This document shows, piece by piece, positions 1 through 11,496 of a stretch of 64,000 bases of DNA. Made by a program: the position numbers and the translations under genes. Each line of letters starts with the position of its first letter. Within the stretch, counting starts at the first letter, position 1. The notes under the pieces were generated by a model, which saw only the letters and a list, made by a program, of their open reading frames with translations, was not told the origin of the DNA and did no database searches. The stretch comes from Siniperca chuatsi (Eukaryota > Chordata > Actinopteri > Centrarchiformes > Sinipercidae), in NCBI RefSeq assembly GCF_020085105.1, contig NC_058061.1, forward strand, positions 5,899,784 to 5,963,783, given 5' to 3'.

Positions 1-249
1 ACTTAAGCTGTCAGCTACCAAAACACTAATATGATACGTACATGTTCAAAAACTATTAACCAGTGTTACAGCAAATTCTGTGACCCATCAGATTCTGTGA
101 CCTGGTTTGGAATTTCAGCTATATATTGCCACTGTTTTTTGTATCATGGTCACACGCTATATTTGAATAACTGTTACCAAAAGTTGAGTTCCTACTGATA
201 TAAAATATAATATAATATATAATAATATAATAATAGGGTCACAAATTTT

Positions 250-1145
250 GCTAGCTAGCCATGCAGAATCTTGTAGACAAGACAAGCATCTGTAAATTTG
301 ATAAGATTGTCCCAGCTCAGTAAATTATTATTTCTTAGGCAGTAACAATGGTGATGGGTGTTTGGCTTCCTGTCAAGCACCTTAAGAGCCTGGTGGTATA
401 CTGATTGAACAGGTTTTAGTGTTGTACAGGAGCCTTGTGCCCAGCTAGTCAAACAGTATGAAAAATATTACATGATCATGGCTCATGAAATATAGTGTTG
501 CTGCCTTAGTAGTTAGACAGTTTCTGATGTGGCGGAAATTTGACAAGTTGGACTTTACTACATTTGTTACAATCTTAAATAGTTTTTTTAATATAAGATT
601 AGAATCAATTGTTACACTAAGACATTTGAAATCAGATACCACTGTCAGCTTTTCCCCTGCAACATGAAAATTAGCTGTGAGATTATCTGTTGACCTTTTA
701 GTGAAGAACACAGACACTGTTTTCTTTATGTTTAAGTGAAGACAGGAGTTATTAAGCCACTGTGTGACATAGGCCATCACTGTCGCGAGCTTACATGCAG
801 CTTGCTGTTTGATTGTTGCATGTAAATAAATGACAGTATCATACATTTGAATTTCAGACTCATTGCATACAGTGGGAAGTTTATGTAAAGGCTAAACAGG
901 GGCCCCAGAATTGATCCCTGAGGTACACCAATATCACAACCGAGGGCTGATGACAGCTCACCATTTATCTCGACCCTCTGTGCTTTAGATAGGGTCACAA
1001 TTTTTGATAGCTGAGACAACAGAAACCCGTGGCCAATAGTGTATAGGTGTGTCTGTAGAGCACTGACATCTCACCTGCAAGTATTTGGTCAGCACATCAG
1101 TCTTTTTCCTGTAGTTGATCTTCCAGGGTCACAGATTAGGGTTGT
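250..1145 (-). mobile_element. Decayed LINE (non-LTR retrotransposon) reverse-transcriptase fragment
   Basis: Three broken minus-strand reading frames line up in the order expected of the 3' half of a LINE ORF2. Positions 1019-777 carry GVPQGSILGPLFSLYIN, the reverse-transcriptase palm motif. Positions 846-445 carry a damaged catalytic-box region (DTVIY with the usual YADD lost) and then the KKT and FTKR stretch typical of the thumb region. Positions 452-255 resemble the C-terminal tail (ALKVLDRKPNTHHH, then LLSWDNLIKFTDACLVYK). The frames are joined only by frameshifts and stops, so the copy is dead. It belongs to the broad L2/CR1/Jockey-like group; the exact family is uncertain. Confidence 0.8.
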
Positions 1146-1443
1146 AATACCGGCTGGACAATACCAAGAAGACCTCAGTGCTTTATGCTGTTAGTAAATT
1201 AGTGCACACTGGCAAGTGGCAACCATTTAAAATTACTATGACTGTGCAACACAAAAAACTGTTAAGTGTTCTTCTCAGAAGTGTTTAAATTTCAGGAAAA
1301 ATGCCAGCGGCCAGTATTATTAAATCACTGCTAACGTGTGATAAGCATGTTGACTTTTATCTGCTGCGGTCCCTTTTTTTCAGAAATGTTGATTATTCCG
1401 TGTAAATGATCACAAGATAAATTAACAGGGCTCAAACATAATG

Positions 1444-1612
1444 TAATGCTCTTGTGGCTCCTATTTAGCCACAAGAGCATTAGTGAGGTCCAACACTGAT
1501 GTTAGGCGATAAGGTCTGGGTCACAGTTGGTGTTCCAGTTCATCCCAGAGGTGTTGGATAGGGTTGAGGTCAGGGCTCCGACCAAAAGTATATAGAAGTA
1601 TGTGGACAGAAA
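1444..1612. mobile_element. Palindrome plus Tc1/mariner-like non-autonomous element fragment
   Basis: Positions 1444-1459 (TAATGCTCTTGTGGCT) and 1467-1482 are perfect reverse complements around a 7-nt spacer. Directly after it, 1483-1612 reads like the internal and terminal part of the common fish short DNA element that ends in a CCAAAAGTATgtggaca terminal motif (seen at about 1581-1609). The same family recurs at 29414-30105, where both ends and TA target sites are visible. No transposase coding remains. Confidence 0.55.
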
Positions 1613-2104
1613 TAGTAAATGTTATGGAAATTAAATTGAGAAAATGTTTATAGATAAAATAACCAAATGTGAATGGCTAATCTAGTGAATTGAATACAAA
1701 AAACTCAAGATGCTTCTCCTGCTCATTGATGTAGCCACAATCGTATAATACAACATGAGATATTACAAGGATAGCTGCCACGTATATAAACAGTTTAGCA
1801 AAATCTCTGATGACTATTGTCTCACTGTATCATCTGTCGGTACATCGTCATATCGCCCGAGCCAACATCACAGGATTTTTAGCTGCTTGGTCTGGTTTGG
1901 TTTTATTCTGTCATAAACAACATAGACATAACACACGTGTCCACAAAACACACACACACAAAAAAGAGGAAACCCCATGATGGGACCTGGACATGCTGAA
2001 ACAGAAAAGTATCAAATGAAATATAATAAATATGGTGTTTGTTTGTGTCTGTTTGCCTTGTGGGGAGTGTGGTATACATCGTTTGCTCACCTCTTTGTGG
2101 ACAG

Positions 2105-5100
2105 GCTACAGCCCAATGCTGATACGAGACAGAAACAGCTGGCGGCATGGTGTTCCCTGGCTCTATCTTACTGCCGGCATCACAAGCTTTACACCCTGGA
2201 CGTCATGGAGGCTCAAGAAAGTCCCGTGTTCAACAACAAGAAGATAGAACGTATCCTAACAGTCCACCTGTGGTCCAGTCAAGGCCAGCACTTTATCATA
2301 CATTATACAGCTTGATCCAAGATCCTTTATATGAATAGTTTACTCTAAAACACCCGTTTCAAATCCTTGTTGTCTTACATGCATGTGTAGATCGTTTGAT
2401 TTGGATCGCTAGTCAAGTGTTTATAGGCTGCCATCTTTATTGGGATATAAAATTACACTTTACCCACACGAAATTATGTGAACAATGTTCACAATCAAAT
2501 TTTAAATGCTTTTTAGTACATTGCCACCTTGCTAGCTGCCCTCCACACTGCTGCTACAGCTTGTGTTGAATTAAATTTTAAGTCACTTTATTTTGAGGTT
2601 CTCCTCTTGATTTTGGTGAATATGTATTATTAGTGAATAAGTTCCACCACATGAAGTGTGGTCATATCATCATCACTGAACCTGGTGATACTGCAGTTAA
2701 AGGGGAACACATCATAGTTTGTTTACAGGTCTCAGGGAGTACTAATGCATATGTGAAAAAAGTTGTATAAAGCCTTTTGTGGCTTCAGAGGGAGCAGCGT
2801 GAAATCTGATATATTGCCTCAAGTCACATGAGTCGTTTAAGAAAGTTATTTTCTTAATTTGTACATTTATGTGCTGAGAGCAAGATGAGATGTTTTGAAA
2901 TTCAAACTAGCATCAAGACAATGATTGTACTCCTGTACATTTGTTACATTTTGTTACATTTTTTGTTCAGCCTTAACTGAATTTCAGGAAAACTGTCAAT
3001 GGAAGCAATACAAGTTGTGTTTGAGGAATTGAGGAAAAAAGGTAAATTTCGTTCTGTCTAGATGTTTGTGCAGTGTTGAGATTAAGAATACTTTTCTGAT
3101 TGTGTCACTGTAAATTCCTAAACATTTTTTTTAATCATTGTGTTGTCTGACCTCAGGCAACCTCGAATGGTTGGACAAAAACAAGTCTCGGTGTTTAGTC
3201 ATGTGGAGACGACCGGAGGAATGGGGGAAGTTAATATACCAGTGGGTGAGTCGTCAAAAGACACACTGTACTGTCTCTGAAACTGTACATTTTTGTACAT
3301 TTATGGGGCTGATTAGGTAAAAATGGAAAAAAGAAAATGTTCTCTAAAGCAATAAATAAGAGCTAAATTTGAAAGCAGTGTAATTTGCTGCTGTCAGATC
3401 ATGTTGTTCAGTATTATAATATTATTGTGTTATGTTATTAAATCCTCGAAGATAATTACAGCGTAAGACCCTGTAAGATCTACACTACGTGACCCTTTTT
3501 ATATGATATGATATGAATGTAGAATATCTAGTGATAACTAACTACAAAAGGAAAAAAATAAGCACTCTCCAATAACGGTTACAGTCGGCTTTTTCCAGTA
3601 ACTTTATTTCTTAAATGTCATATAAACTAGAGACCGGGTCTTAGTAATCAAGGTAGGTTTCTCCTAGAGAACGCAGATTTCTTGACCATGCATACGTGTA
3701 ACCAGGGTTTTAATCGGCTTTTTACATGTACACTTGTGCAGGACAAAGACCTCAGACAGGGAAATTATTGCAGAGACAAATAATTCAGATCCAAAGTCAA
3801 ACTAAAACAGAAACCAACCAAAGGTAGCCTGTTTGAGTGTAAATAAATCGGTTTCCACTACAGAAACAGATTTGGGCTGTAAGGAAAAGCTGTGTGTTCT
3901 CCCTTAAGAACCTTTACTCTCACTGTGCTGTCAGCCCTCTGAAACACACACAAACATAAACAGGAAGCAGCGTATTGTATCACTACTATAGTCAAAATAT
4001 TCTACCAAAATAAGGCCTGCCTCATCTGAAGCAACATCATGGAAATTGCTGACCTATAAAATCCACAAAATCTTAATGGACTTCCGCTGAAATGTTCATT
4101 ACATCAAAATACTTAGAAGCTCCAGTCTCATAAAATTTCACCTGATCAACATAATCACTCAAGCACACTAATGTATTACAGTCCATGTCCATTTAATCTC
4201 AATTTCCACAATAGATTTCAATAGCTATTCTCTCAGAACAAGATCAACAATATTTATTCCTTTTATTAGACAGCACGTTGCAGCCTATTCATACTACAGA
4301 CTACCAGTTGTAAATGTAAAATCTCCTAGAATTAGCACATACAGTAAAAAAATGAAAATTAAAAGGCTATGAACGCTGCAGCGGGTCCAACATGCATAAA
4401 TATATACATGAAATAGCCTAATAGTTTTTATACAGTCAACAGCAGAATAGAGCATCGCCAAGGCAGACAATACATGTGTTTTTGCAGTTGCCAGTGGGTG
4501 CCTGAAAAGACTGTGAAGTAGGTCAGCTAATTGGAAAAAATCCAGTCCGTCTATCGTTTTTCCAACCCAGTTTAGATGAAACCACGCCCACTTTCGTGTG
4601 AAGAAATCCTCAAAGGTATATGACAGCTACAGTAGCTTGGAAAATAGCAACATGAGGCACTGAATTTGATGAATTTACTGTTTATCAGTGTTGAGTAATG
4701 GGAAACATTCATTCTTAAGGACTGTGAGTTGCCAGTTTGAGTCAAGTAAACCATCTGTTTTATTAGGAAATGAATGAACCTTTTTTTTTTTTTTAAATGA
4801 AACTATACATTTGTGAGACTTCACCAAGAGAGAATGCTGTTGTGGAGTGCCACAGGCTGAGGAAGTCAATAAGTATTGAGAAATGGACTAAAGAGGAGGC
4901 TTTCAAAGTGGGAGGCAGGCCTCCCCAGGGGGGCTCCAGACAGTTTTAGGGGAGGCTCAGTGAATGGAAGTGAAAAAGTATTACATTAGTTATTACATTA
5001 GTTATCAAAAGGAGATCACATAGAATAGACTAAATGTGTGTGATTTGATTAGAGAGAGTTCAGAGATACAGTAGTTTTGGGAAATTTTACTGTTTTTCCC

Positions 5101-6377
5101 ACTTTCCCAGAGTCAGAAACTAAAGATAGACATTTTTTATGTATTTGGTGTAGTCTGAAGTTATGTCAAACAGCAATATTAGGCAATCTTGGCTCAATTT
5201 TTGAGTGTCTATGGGATCAAATAACATAATCATGATCCCATAGGCATCCAGGAAGTGAGCGAAACTAAGGGGGGGGAGGTGGCGCCTTTTTCCAAGCTAT
5301 GTCTGAGGGGAGGCCCACAGTCTCAGACTGTACTGGACAAAAGTATTGTTTGTTTTGGTCTTTTCATGGGATTTGTTGACAACAGCAAAAATATAGATCA
5401 TCGCCAGTTTGATCCTCTAACATTCACAACTGTGACAGGGATTATCAAAAATTACCGAAAAGCCGTGCACACCTCACTGAAGGTAGAAGTCCCAGCTGGA
5501 TGATTTAACCATGAGCAGACTCAGTGTTCTTCATGTCCGATGAAGACTTAGTTTGTCAAAACATTAGTTGCTGCACCTTATTAAATTCTCTATTTATAAC
5601 CGTGTGCCCCACATCTCATCGCTCTAGTATTAAAAAATAAAACCCCAAACCTTTTCTCAGAAAATGGTCGTCAAAGGAGAACAAGAGTTGCGTCTGTCCT
5701 TGACTGTCATAGGAAAACAGTTGTTATTAATTCTTGCTATAATCTATTTCCTCAGAGTGACCATTATTCTGTTCTCTAACATTTTAGGTTTCCAAAACCG
5801 GGATGGTCAACTCTGTGTTTACACTTTACGAGTTGTCCAATGGTGATGACACAGAAGGTGAAGGTATGGTACCATTTCAAATGTTAAGATGAATCAGTAT
5901 TAATACATTTTTTCAAGCTGATTGATTAACATATTTAAATGTAATCACTTGCATGTGTAAACTATAGAACCTGTTGTAGTCAGTGACATCCTTTAAATCA
6001 CTTCTCAAAAGAAAAAAAGGCTTTTATTAATGTGAGTTTTATTTTTCCAGTTTTATCTTTTTGACATTTTAATTTTTTCTACTTGCGTAATTCTTTTTAA
6101 TTGTAGTCCTGAAATGTTTCAGTCGTGAGTTTCCCATGTAAAGCACCTTGTAATTTTGCTTTGAAAGGTGCTGAATAAATAGTTTTATATTTATTATATA
6201 TTTTATTATTATTATTATTATTATTATTGTACCTTTTGACATAAACTGTAACGTGTTTCTCCAGAGTTCCACGGTTTAGAAGAGTGGATGCTGCTGCGCT
6301 CGTTGCAGGCTTTACAAACAGAAGGCAAAGCCGAGATCATCACCATGGATGATGGAAAGGGGGTCAAATTCTTCTGA
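2105..6377 (+). CDS. vps25: VPS25, ESCRT-II complex subunit (exons 2-6, first exon not found)
   Basis: VPS25 is the small ESCRT-II subunit that binds VPS22/VPS36 and recruits ESCRT-III (VPS20/CHMP6) on endosomes. Coding segments that join in phase: 2105-2250, 2988-3041, 3157-3245, 5788-5863, 6265-6377, all with AG acceptors and GT donors; together 158 codons plus stop, against 176 residues in the human protein. Readable blocks: LQPNADTRQKQLAAWCSL and VMEAQESPVFNN (first winged-helix domain), LEWLDKNKS, MWRRPEEWGKLIYQWV, SVFTLYELSNGDDTEGEEF, then the second winged helix ending DDGKGVKFF with stop TGA at 6375-6377. The opening exon, expected to give about 18 residues including the PPF segment that contacts the other subunits, is missing from the visible sequence. 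Introns 2 to 5 are ordinary; intron 4 (3246-5787) is repeat-rich. Identity is secure. Confidence 0.93.
6070..6235 (+). repeat. LINE-type 3' tail with TTA microsatellite in vps25 intron 5
   Basis: The block ends in CTTTGAAAGGTGCTgaataaat followed by a (TTA)n run at about 6208-6230. The same tail, with CTTTGTTTTGATAAGTGCTC and TATAAATAAAG, occurs at about 27080-27265 in wnk4 intron 3. This is the shape of a LINE or LINE-mobilised SINE 3' end with its simple-repeat tail. Confidence 0.5.
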
Positions 6378-6904
6378 ACAGTGCTGGAATCACACACACT
6401 CTGTCTGGGAGCCCTCATACTGTACCTTACAGGCAAATTTTAAGATTTAGCCATTTAAGGCTACAAAAGGTGCACCTCAATGCCGAGCCAAGAGGATGCT
6501 GGTCATGCAGCTGTTGTTGCCTTTTGGTTTGCCCAAGTTCAAAGCCTTTTCTTATTGGAAGAGAACAATATCATTTCTAAGGGTTTGGGGAAAAAAAGCA
6601 TTTGAGGTGACACTGTGTTTAAAGTTGTCACTCCATTTGAGGTAACATTTGTTGCAATTTAAACATGCAATGAGTCTTATCAGGGTAAACACTATCATGT
6701 CTGAAGACTCTTGGGGAAAATCTTTCCCCACCAACTGTAACTTTACTCTTTATTGTAAATACGACTAGTTTTATCCCGATTTTCCCTGTTAACAAATTTC
6801 CTCGGTATAATTAGCTCTGGACCTTTTGCTCGGCTGTTGTTCCTCTGTTCCAAACAGACATCCCAAAGAAATCCCAGAACACCAGGGGGACTTTTTATTT
6901 TGAG

Positions 6905-7120
6905 AATAAATGCTTCCAGAAGAGGAACACCTCAGAGACTCGGACCACCAATCCTGGCTCGACTCAGCTGAGTGTACTAATAGTGGACTTCATGTACAGA
7001 TTGCTGTCATCCTTTTATTGTGCAGTAGCTACTGTGACACGCCCGTTATCCTCTCTCTCGCTCTCTCTCTCTGTCTGTCTATATTCAACCTACTTTTTTC
7101 ATATCCTGTAGGAAAATAAA
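6905..7120 (+). terminator. Candidate vps25 polyadenylation signals
   Basis: AATAAA at 6905-6910 and again at 7115-7120 follow the vps25 stop codon by about 530 and 740 bases. Either could end the mRNA; transcript ends are not visible in DNA alone. Confidence 0.45.
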
Positions 7121-7392
7121 TTAGAAATTTGCTAAATTTGCTTGTTTTTGTTTCTTTAAAATGTCTTTTTAAAGGTCTTGAATTGTCTTAGATGTTGTGT
7201 GAAAAACACGAATGATAACGTTGACAGCGCCCCAGCGTGCGGACGTGCAGAGTGGAACCACAGTGATGGAGATGTTATGCTCTACTTTTTGCCTACAGCT
7301 GTCCTGAATGACTGCATACTGGATGCTGCTCTCACATCATGTGCTGTGTGTCCCTGCCTGTTGTGATGATACAGCTCCAGGGAATCCTGTGT

Positions 7393-7436
7393 CTGTGTGT
7401 GTGTGTGTGTCTGTGTCTGTGTGTGTGTGTGTGTTT
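7393..7436. repeat. (GT)n microsatellite
   Basis: Interrupted GT dinucleotide run with a few CT units in the vps25-wnk4 spacer. Confidence 0.9.
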
Positions 7437-8009
7437 CTGACAACACCCGGTGTGTGCACTTGTGGGACAGGTGGGGCCCAGTTTGGCCTTGGCTTATAAA
7501 GGTGTCTTGTTTCAGCAGCAGCAGCAACTCTCCGCGGTGTGGCTCCCCCTGCAGGTTAGTCCCGCGCGCTTTACCCCCCGGCTGCATATCTCTGTCATTC
7601 AGGCTGATTACATGACGACAGACAGAGAGAAACCTGTAGTGAAATTCAGATAAACTAGAGAGGTTGTGCTGGTTACTGGCCAATTAGAAGAGGAGACATC
7701 CTGTTCTGGTGCTTTCTGCGCACAGTCTGTGACGTCAGTGGAAGGGCTACGTATGGCACCTGTCCAGTTAATCGATGTCAAATAACGGTTTATGGATCCT
7801 CTCTGAAACACTGCCTTTCTTTTACAACTTGTGCAACTCACAGTTAAGATTTTAAAGATATCCTACAGATCTTTTTGGACACAAATTAGGCATAAGTGAA
7901 AAGAAAAACATGTTAATGAAATGTTGGATTTTTAAAGAGTTTTAGTTTGCAATCACTCTTCTGATCATATACTAATTAATCCCTCTGGATAGTCTTATTA
8001 GCGCGTGAA

Positions 8010-8219
8010 AGCTGCGAGGGGCGGAGTCGGGAGCGCACACTGAGCGCACAACACGCACAGCCCTCCGGAGCTCTGTTGATATAGGCAGCCCCGTCCTTTC
8101 AGCGGAGGTTATGGCTGAGGACTTTGTAAAGAGAAGAGAAGAGGACAACTCGGATTATTTGATAGGAACTATGCGTTAAGCTGCGTTTATGAATTGTTTT
8201 TACGCAGCGGAGGTGATGA
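8010..8219 (+). promoter_or_regulatory. wnk4 promoter edge and 5' UTR exon with upstream ORFs
   Basis: A GC-richer stretch with a GGGGCGGAG GC box at about 8018 precedes a likely non-coding first exon ending at 8219 in front of the strong donor GTAAGTAC; the matching acceptor is CCACGTGTAG at 8480. The leader contains an upstream ORF of 22 codons (8111-8179, ATG...TAA) and a second ATG at 8189 whose frame crosses the splice and stops at 8501-8503, 10 nt before the main ATG. When spliced, two TGA codons stand in frame directly before the junction, which supports the main start at 8514. The transcription start is not determined. Confidence 0.55.
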
Positions 8220-8513
8220 GTAAGTACATTTTTCTTACTTTTCTGCGTTTTTTTTTTAAATACTTAGAAGATATTTCTAAGGTTGGTTGTTGCTACAGGT
8301 AATGTCAGCTCATCTATTATAGATAGGTATGCTTAACCATGTCTTGTTAGTCGTGTAACAGACCTGTTACTCTGTGGTCAGTCTTTGTTTAGGGCCACTT
8401 ACTTAATTGACATCATGGAAAAATAACTCGGAACTTAAAGTAACGGTGCTCTATTGTCCTAATGCCATTTCCACGTGTAGGCTCTCAAACAAGAAGGCGT
8501 TGAACCTGCTACA

Positions 8514-9146
8514 ATGTCACACGCACAGGTTGAGATACCAGGACGCGGTTTTCCAGGCCTCTCTGTGGATATGACCGACGACTGCTTATCCCGGGTCCCA
8601 TCCGTGCTAAGGACGCACGGTTTGGGCGCACGGAGAAACTCTTACGGGCTGCAAAAGATTAGTATGGACATTGATTCGCCTCTATACAGCGGCGTCCTTT
8701 CCAAAGCCTTGTCCTGGTCAGCTGAGAATATTCTAACATTGTCCGAGTCCAGAGCAGAGGATGAAAAAACTGACGACTATCCGCCGTCCCCGTCCCCCGT
8801 TTCCAGCCCTGGCACCAGCTCCAACACGCCCCCCGGCAGCCAGGAGCCCGACGCAGGGTCTCACAGTGGGAACTGGGATCATGTCCCGAGATCCAGCGCT
8901 CAGGACGCCAGCTCAGAGTCTGAAAATGAACTTCAGAATAAACAGCACAAGATCTTGTCTCGCATCACGTTTAACACTCAGTGGGAGCAGGAAGAGAAAG
9001 ATGACCTGGAGACCGAGGCGGTCGCAACCTCGCCTGATGGAAGATATCTCAAATTCAACATAGAGATTGGAAGGGGATCTTTCAAGACGGTCTATAAAGG
9101 CCTGGACACAGAGACAACAGTGGAGGTGGCATGGTGTGAGCTACAG
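8514..9146 (+). CDS. wnk4: wnk4 exon 1: N-terminus and kinase glycine-loop
   Basis: Codes residues 1-211. The first 170 are Ser/Pro/Glu-rich and look disordered; the part from [20 protein letters not shown] onward is strongly WNK-like. GRGSFK at 186-191 supplies the displaced catalytic lysine (K191) in strand beta 2, and VEVAWCELQ at 203-211 has cysteine C208 where other kinases have the lysine, the defining WNK feature. The donor after Q211 is CAG|GTAGG. ATG at 8514 is the first in frame after an in-frame stop in the spliced leader. Confidence 0.95.
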
Positions 9147-11413
9147 GTAGGATGGATTCTTTTAAATTTTACTATAGACCAAAACTTTAAGTTGCCAATT
9201 TGGATGGAAAAGTCTGCATGCAGGAGCTGATCACCACATTTGATTAATTTTAATTGTGGAATATTGCATTTCATATGTTCTTTAAATAGCTCGAGGATTG
9301 CTGATAAAAGCAGTGATAAATTAAGAAGAAAATGAATCCCCTTTATGTCAATCTGCATGCTAAAGTTTACCCTGTAGTGTATCTTCCTTTCTCTCCCCCC
9401 TCCACAAACCTGTCAGGTATATAGGCTGATACTTTCCCTGCTTTCCTGCCCCACTCAGCTCTAATCCCCCACTAAGGCCATCAGAGTTGATGTGAAGCAG
9501 CTAGTCTGCTGAATATTATTCCTTGTTGACCTTGAGTTGGGTTGTGTCAGGCCATTTCATGGTAACCCAGGTCATCCTGTCAGCAGTCAGCTCCAACTGA
9601 ACCACTCTGCCTGCCATGATCCCCTCTAATCTCTGTTTTTATTAACAACCGGTGACACCAAGGCTAGTTCTCTGAACACCTCACGTGCAAACTAAGAACA
9701 ACCAAGAGGCAATAGATCATTTAGGCTATATTCAGCTCTGATGATCTACCGTCAGTATTTGTGTATGATAATAGTGGCATCTGTGCTTTGAAATGTTTTC
9801 ACCTTGCGAGGCAGGACTAAGAGATCTGTGAGATTATGTCTGGGTAGGGGGTTTATGCTCACGTGTAGCATGTAAACATCACAAGTAAGACAGATCAACT
9901 ACAGTTTCACACATACTCTTTCTGTCTGTCCAGTCTGATGAAAACGTAGCGGCGTCTGTCCTTTTTTTATGCCACAGTGTTTGGCATGCAGGCCCCGAAC
10001 AGCCTGGGTAACAGCTGCCACTTATCTTGCTTTACATGGTTTGATAGCACAGTGGAGGATTTAAAGATTTAAGACTTAAGTTCACCCTTAACATTTGTTG
10101 TTGTCTGTGACGTGCATTGGTATCAGTATCTGGCAGCCTTAGCTGGTGCAAAATTGTGTCCTCATACCCTCTAAACCTCAAATGAAACTCTGTGACACTG
10201 ACATTGGACTACATAGCCACTGGCAACAATCTCTTTTATTCTGATCAGTCCGATCTTAAAGACAGTGGAAGTTGTTTTGAGACATTGCTGCTCATGAAAG
10301 CACCTTCTCCCTTTGCTCAGTAAACAATGCACAGAGGTAGTCTTTGTCTTGCGTTTAAACTCTGTAGGAGTCACCAGCGCACACACAATCGGGGATTATC
10401 CAGGTTGAAGTGAATCTGCCCCAAAGCTCAAGCTCCAGCACCAGCAGGTTGGAACTTTTGCCTCAAGAGCCCAACCTGTCAGTTCACACAACAGGTGTCT
10501 GTTTGGGGGAGGTAGAAACAGAGTCACTCCCAGGCTCTGAGAGGTACAGACGCCTCTTTACCTGCACTGTTACAACACCACAAGTCAAACTTTAGTGGAG
10601 AGAAACCGGCTCTTTGGCCTGTGGCCATATTAGAAACATGCATGCTATTTCATCACTTTACTTGAGACATGGGCCCAGTTAAGCTCCTTAATCGCTCCTA
10701 ATAAGCTTAAAGGTGGCCATTGTTGATATGGTTACTGTTGTGATAAGTTAACCTCAAAGACTCAGCTGCCGTCGCATTTCTTAACTGAAATCATCACCCC
10801 GTCCTCCCTATGTGCCTTGAATGAACACAAAAACTGGCCGTTGGTGGCTAAACACAATCACCCCTGTAATGTTGACAGAGCAGCAGCTGAAGCTGCGTCA
10901 TTACAAGTCAGGTAGACATGCCTTAAGAGCCTGAGCTGTTATCTGTGGGCAGTTAAGATGAGCTGTTCATATTGTGAAGGGGGTTCAAATAAACATCTGC
11001 TTTACCTGATTCCTACTTATGCAGATCATCATTTGTACGGAGACACTCAAAGGTCTTCTGCTGCAGCATGTTGTCAGTGTTGTGACACTGAACACAGGTC
11101 TGTCTGGGCCTGTGTTCAGTGTAAAAACAGTTTTTGTGCTAGCACACAAAAATAAACAATACATTTAGATTCTTCCATGACATGCAATACCGAAGCTCAG
11201 CCAGGACAGCGTAAAATACACAACAGGGCTCACATCACTGCTCATAAACTCTACCAACTGTCTGATATTAAGGCCATAATACAATAGAAAAGAAACCACT
11301 CACTGGAATCAGAGATATAAGATTATATTAGCAATGTTTGGACCCGACACAGATCTTCCTCAGGCAAACACTCTCATGAAGGAAATCTATATATAACATA
11401 ACATATATGTATT

Positions 11414-11496
<83 letters not shown>

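Larger units (their letters stand above)
1..2104. other. Repeat-rich region 5' of vps25 exon 2
   Basis: No gene exon could be supported here. It holds the LINE remnant, a 16-bp-arm palindrome at 1444-1482 and a piece of a Tc1/mariner-like element at about 1483-1612. The expected vps25 first exon (starting with an MSFEWPW-like sequence) was searched for on the plus strand and not seen, so this is either vps25 intron 1 with exon 1 beyond the left edge, or exon 1 has diverged or been lost. Confidence 0.5.
6378..8009. other. vps25 3' UTR and vps25-wnk4 intergenic DNA
   Basis: About 1.6 kb without a supported coding exon. It holds the vps25 3' UTR, a (GT)n microsatellite at 7393-7436 and no exon that I could match to RAMP2, which lies between VPS25 and WNK4 in mammals. 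Short open frames here are overlapping, repeat-driven or lack splice context. Confidence 0.5.

Noticed and set aside
7282-7683. 133-codon minus-strand frame between vps25 and wnk4
   Set aside because: Its middle is the GT microsatellite read as His-Thr; flanks are unrecognisable.
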